Part shown: in pieces, positions 59,166-64,000 of the stretch
Layout: every line of letters begins with the position of its first letter
How positions within the stretch are numbered: position 1 is the first letter of the stretch
NCBI GenBank assembly: GCA_963669155.1
Contig: OZ022597.1
Location: forward strand, 7,566,240 to 7,630,239
Origin: Arbacia lixula
Lineage: Eukaryota > Echinodermata > Echinoidea > Arbacioida > Arbaciidae
DNA length: 64,000 nt
Direction of reading: 5' to 3'
Notes under the pieces: generated by a model
What the model saw: the letters and a program-made list of their open reading frames with translations, nothing else
What the model was told of the DNA's origin: nothing
The model's database searches: none
Program-made: the position numbers and the translations under genes

Positions 59166-60072
59166 CTAGGGAGCATGAAGAAACACAATGATTATTTATG
59201 AGGTTGCGTTGGATTTTTTTTGCAGCTAGCCTGGCCCCATCTCGTAAAGAATTGCGATTGCTTGAAACTTGCCTTGCAATTGATATTGATTCTAACCCTG
59301 TTCGTTAGACATGTCATACATGTTTAAAGGGATTAGACAAAGTTTATGTTCATTTCAGATCAATCAAAATTAATTTTCAGGGCACTTGTATTTTGTCATT
59401 AAAAAAGAAACAATGAACTGTGCATTAATAAAGACCTACATGAACTTCAAAAATAAACAATTTGTTAAAAACAAAATAGAAGAATACTGTAGAACTTCCC
59501 TCCCAAAAATAGAGCTGGAAACTGACTTCTTGCAAAATAATAGTGATCAGTACATTTTGAGGCTTTGGGCAAGTACGTGCAAAACCTATAACCTATAGAG
59601 ACCGTTGTGCGCTATGGGCCACTTCACGGTGCATGCAATTGTTTGCATTGCGGGCTGAGAGGGACAATACGACTATGAATGTAAATTATGCTCGCTGCGG
59701 TTCAGATGTAAACAAGAATAATTGTTCAGTTCACTTTACCTGAAAAGGTTCGTGAAGCTATGACTGTGAAATTACATACAAATTATTGTTACGCTAACCC
59801 TAACCCGACCCTTACTCCACGTGAAGTCAGCAATTAAATTACAATAATTTAGATTTAGAACCCCTAAAGTAAAAAAGACCTAATAATTAATAGGATTGCC
59901 ATTATTTGTTCATATTTACATGATTTAAAAAACATTTTGTGAGTAAAATGCCAAAATGTCAAAGCAGGACCCTCTGGCAGTCTGGTAGAACAGTGTTTTA
60001 CCACTGACATGACTGAAGGGACTACCGTGGATTAATAAGTAATAAATGCAATTTTAAAAGCCTCGCTCTCAC
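59166..60072 (-). other. Probable 5' UTR intron of the MANSC gene
   Basis: Between the acceptor at 59166-59167 and a good donor (aaag/GTGAGA) at 60072-60071. No other gene seen. Confidence 0.55.
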
Positions 60073-60290
60073 CTTTGCTCGCCAAGTCCACGTTCAACAG
60101 ATGACCAGCACAGGCGCAGTATACAACAACACACAGTCTCAGTACATGTACTTATGTGCGTACACAACCACCGCTGTCTCCCCGTAAACCGAACTGGCAC
60201 GGCGCCTCACGCACAGGCACCAGGCACGGGCAAAGTCTTGCTCTAAATCGAAAGACCAAAGCTAAGCGCGAATAGGCAACTCTGTGAAAT
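60073..60290 (-). promoter_or_regulatory. Putative first non-coding exon and promoter of the MANSC gene
   Basis: The sequence is locally richer in G+C and CpG (ccgaactggcacggcgcctcacgc) than its surroundings and ends in a 5' splice site. No TATA box is evident. The transcription start is not determinable by eye. Confidence 0.4.
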
Positions 60291-60537
60291 ATTGCTGACA
60301 ATCAATGGATTTAGACGTCTTTCTCGCCTTAAAGAGTCGTGGTTGCCTGTGGCTTCGGTAATGAGTGCATTCTTGTCAGGCTCAAATCAATATAATAACC
60401 GTAATGTAATATTGATGTAGATCTGCATGTACGCCGAAAATCAGACATTGCTGTGCACTTCACACTTATCCACGTATTGACGGTACGAAGTGCAACAGGT
60501 GTTTTGGTATGCAACGGCGCCACACAGCTGTGTACAA

Positions 60538-60565
60538 ACCACTGATCTCTACAGAGATCAGTGGT
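60538..60565. repeat. Perfect 13-bp hairpin
   Basis: accactgatctct-ac-agagatcagtggt, located ~0.3 kb upstream of the putative MANSC promoter. Confidence 0.9.
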
Positions 60566-60637
60566 ACAAACACATGCATGTACGCGTACATTATCGACAA
60601 CAGGTGGCGGTGTTGACAAATGCATACATGTACACAC

Positions 60638-60664
60638 ACGCACACACACACACACACACACACA
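60638..60664. repeat. (CA)n microsatellite
   Basis: About 13 CA units with one interruption. A looser CA-rich region follows at 61115-61220. Confidence 0.9.
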
Positions 60665-60769
60665 AAGAAAAAATTATGGAGCTCTATTATATGTTTGAGT
60701 GTTGAGTGTTGATGAACATTAGACAGGAATAACCGTCTCATTCAGGGCATTCTTGAATCAAAATTACAT

Positions 60770-63700
60770 TTTTGGACATATACCCCCGAATTTCAGAGGA
60801 GCCAGGTACGATCTCAGCTAGCGGATCCAACATCCTATACAGACCTTTGAACATGGTGGTTTCATCCAGCTTAATTGTGTTCATTTTAAACGTTAAACAT
60901 AATTCATGAGAGATTTAAAGCGTCGTTACGACTTAATTTCCTTATCGTTTTTCTACCCTTCATTTCTTACAAAAAATGACTGATGTATGGGTTTTTAGTG
61001 TATAGAGGTCCATATAATTCTTCAATAGCGTGTTGATATAAGAGTTGTGTTGTTAGTTGCATCATTTATCATGTTCTACCATCCTAGCTGGTCCATCCTG
61101 GCACTGTAGAGTTCACACACACATACATATACACAGACACAGACACATACTCGCACACATGCACACATGCATACACAGACACAAATAGAGACACATAGAC
61201 ACATGCTCATACACCCTTATATATTTCATTCTTTTTCTAAATGAACAGAAAAAACACACCGAGGCAGAGATGTATTTTTTTACTGAAATACCTATCTTCG
61301 CAACTATATCGAGCACAGTGAAATCTGTTCCTCCCTTAATCTCTTCTTTCCCTTTCGATCTTTCTCTAATTATATTTCCTGGTTCCATGGCTCTTTCTTC
61401 TTCCTCTTAATCCCCTTCTCCTTCTCATTCCATTCATCCTCTTTCTCAATCTTCTTCAACTGCTCCTCCTTCTCTTTCTTTTATCTGTTCCATTAGTTGT
61501 TCTCATAATTATGTTTACAGTAGTTTTCCCTTCAGATAAGCCCTTTTCTCCGCATGTTTACTAAATACATGTATAATAAAAGACAAAAGCCCATTCATTG
61601 GTATGAATTCTAAATAATTAACATCAAACTATTTACAGTACATGACAGACACACATTTTACAATCATTGATACAACATGATTGAAAGATAATATATTTTA
61701 TTCATTGCATTTTTGTTTTTTTAAATCTTACAATCAATTCAGAATATAGTGTATCAGCTACTAAATCCCTGTTCATAACCTCATATGCACTTCCTATGAA
61801 AGACATATATTTAACTAAATCAAAATCAATAAATATGTATATAGTACTCATGTAGTCCCAACTAATAACTAAACAATAACTTTGCACAAACTGGCAAAAA
61901 TAGTCAGATATGACTGATTTCCATAAAATTTAACAAACAAATGAGCTGAAAGAAGATTGACATAAAGTGTGAAGCAAATGAAGCAGGAAGCAAATTATAA
62001 CAAAAAAAAAACAGCCCTCAAATTTGGGATTAAAAGCAACAGCTCTGCTTTATACGTGTACATAGTATCTAAACAAGTATACCGTTGAATGTACTGCTAA
62101 TGAAAGACCAATATGATTGCTAAAGTTGTATAGTACAATTGATTTGAAGGGAGCATTATATGAAAGAAAACATCTATTCAACAGATGTAAAAAAAAGTTG
62201 GGATTTCACAAGATAAGCCCACACAATTAATGATAAAGAGGACTTTAGCATCAAATACTTCAAATTTTCATTTTTTTTAAAAAACAAATATTGATCAATC
62301 CATTTTTATTGACATCCCAAAAGGTCAAGAAGTTATGAAGTTGATTGGATGCTAGTACTGTTCGTGTAGACAAACAGACTTCATATTTATATGGATATTC
62401 TGCATGTGCATGATCAAATTAAAAAAGTGTCATCTTATACAGGAGCAAGCATACACAATACCAAAGTGGAAGCTGCAAGGTTTGAACCCCTATTCTCCAT
62501 ATTTTGAGCCTGTGGGACAAACCACTATACCACTACACCAACAGAGTTAACAACTAATAAACATACATGTAGATAAAATTCACACATATTTCATGAATAA
62601 ACACCAAAATATACACAAAAAAAATCTAAATCTAAAATCACATCTAAAATCTGTTAAAGGACCAGCCCAGTGTTTTTTACTACAATCTCCACATTAATTT
62701 TGTGTTAATCATATAAATATATCAAAGTACACAGTACATATAGTTTAAATTGTAATTATTATTATAAGTCATCAAAAAGGTATTACAAATGTTGAATAAT
62801 CCACATAAACACAGAAAATTGAAAATATAAAATGATGACATAAATCCATAATTGGATATAGTGTTAGTATGATAACAACTGTACAATGACCAAAGCATCA
62901 ATGAATACTGAATTACACTTTTAAAAGATTTGAATATATTTAAAGGAATGACATGAAAGGAAACATATGACCATAACAATAAAATTAAACAAGATAGAAG
63001 ATAGAAGAACCACACTCTATTTTCACAAAGTCATTACATACACTACACATGCATTTTCACGACAACACAAATGCACAACAATAACGAGAGACTTGAAAAT
63101 CACAATAATAATACCACAAATGGTACTCATGCCATGCAATCCCATTTTAATGTGATTGCTTGGCAAATATATCATTTTCTATTCCCACTTCAACCAAATA
63201 CAATATCAAGACTGCACTCCTATAAAACTGTTGATATAAATCTACATCTCATAAAGATTGAATATTTGTTATCTTCAAAAAAATAATATTTTCCATTTGG
63301 GACAAAACTTCTTCAAAAGTACTGTAAATGTTATAAAATGTTAAGGCATTTGCAAATGTAAGGCATTCTTTTTAATGAATCAAGAGTATACAATGCACTA
63401 TTAACACTTTCCTTTCAGAAAAATCCTTTAAATGACTACTACCCCTAAATTGTATAGTAGGCTACTCAACTTACAATGTAAGTACTAAAAATAAGTTAGG
63501 AAAAGAGAATAAAACACATTTCCAAATGTCAGTCAGTCACAACTTCTCATATTTGAGTCATTACATGTATAATGTTCTACATATTCCTTTCATCTGTTTC
63601 TAGTATCAATTTATCAATAAACATGAAATGATTCCACATGTATATATTGCATACCCTCCTGTGTCAACACTATCACACTGACACATGTGGTGCATTATAA

Positions 63701-64000
63701 ATATGAATGTACACTATTATTATCATCATAAAAATCATTAAAAGACACTTTAAAGTCATATAAAAAATAGCATGTGCTATAAAATGTGGAATGTGATATT
63801 TGGAATACATGATACATATTAAAGTACATGTAGTTCTAAAAGTGATATAAGTAGTACTTGTATGAAGTGCAGATATATCATCTATATAGTATTACAAGGC
63901 ACTGTATGCTGGTCACCTTCTGATAAGCTGACCATGCTTGCCTGGTGTTTCACATATATTTACCCATAGATCTCCTAGTACTGAATTAAGAACATGGAAC
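60770..64000. other. AT-rich region without recognisable genes
   Basis: No coding frame of credible composition. 61390-61500 is CT-rich. The last 2.3 kb are strongly AT-rich and could be intron or UTR of a gene beyond the window. One tRNA-like relic at 62472. Confidence 0.6.
62472..62546 (-). pseudogene. Degenerate tRNA-derived sequence
   Basis: On the minus strand an A-box-like TGGTGTAGTGG is followed 40 nt later by a B-box-like GGTTCAAACC, at tRNA-like spacing. The acceptor ends do not pair, so it is a relic or the head of a tRNA-derived SINE. Confidence 0.45.

Overview
The window looks like nuclear DNA of a marine invertebrate deuterostome, most likely an echinoderm. The reasons are a tandem cluster of intronless rhodopsin-class GPCR genes (a layout known from sea urchins), a spliced gene with a MANSC domain, abundant foldback and MITE-type repeats, and an AT-rich background full of (TA)n. 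No marker settles the species.

Layout. Positions 1-41.8 kb hold a minus-strand GPCR cluster. Genes A, B and C (stops at 3754, 9520 and 15286) are spaced exactly 5766 bp apart and are nearly identical. Genes D (27620) and E (34970) are older paralogs. Every copy is a 444-codon frame with its own TATA-like box. E carries a perfect 217-bp tandem duplication in the third intracellular loop that shifts the frame and removes TM6-TM7. Around the genes, duplicated flank modules recur, some without any receptor (19.7-22.7 and 38.5-41.7 kb). Two intact 72-nt tRNA-like genes with a UCA loop and two copies with a shared deletion sit in the A-C unit. MITEs with TA target sites and foldbacks fill the spacers.

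From 41.8 to 47.2 kb there are simple repeats, another member of the same MITE family, and a complete Tc1-type transposon (44765-46461) with an intact 340-aa D34E transposase and inverted repeats in the IR/DR arrangement, inserted in a (TA)n tract.

From 47.2 to 60.3 kb there is one multi-exon minus-strand gene. I could splice it by hand into a continuous 480-aa type I membrane protein: signal peptide, MANSC domain, Ser/Thr/Pro-rich mucin-like stalk, one membrane segment, and a short tail ending YSKVDYLINGIYS. Its introns and 3' side carry several long inverted repeats and a ~370-bp pyrimidine tract at the last 3' splice site. From 60.3 to 64 kb I see only AT-rich non-coding DNA, CA repeats and one degenerate tRNA-like sequence.

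Functionally, the GPCRs look like a recently expanded, possibly sensory, receptor set still undergoing duplication, conversion and decay. The MANSC gene and the transposon are unrelated to it.
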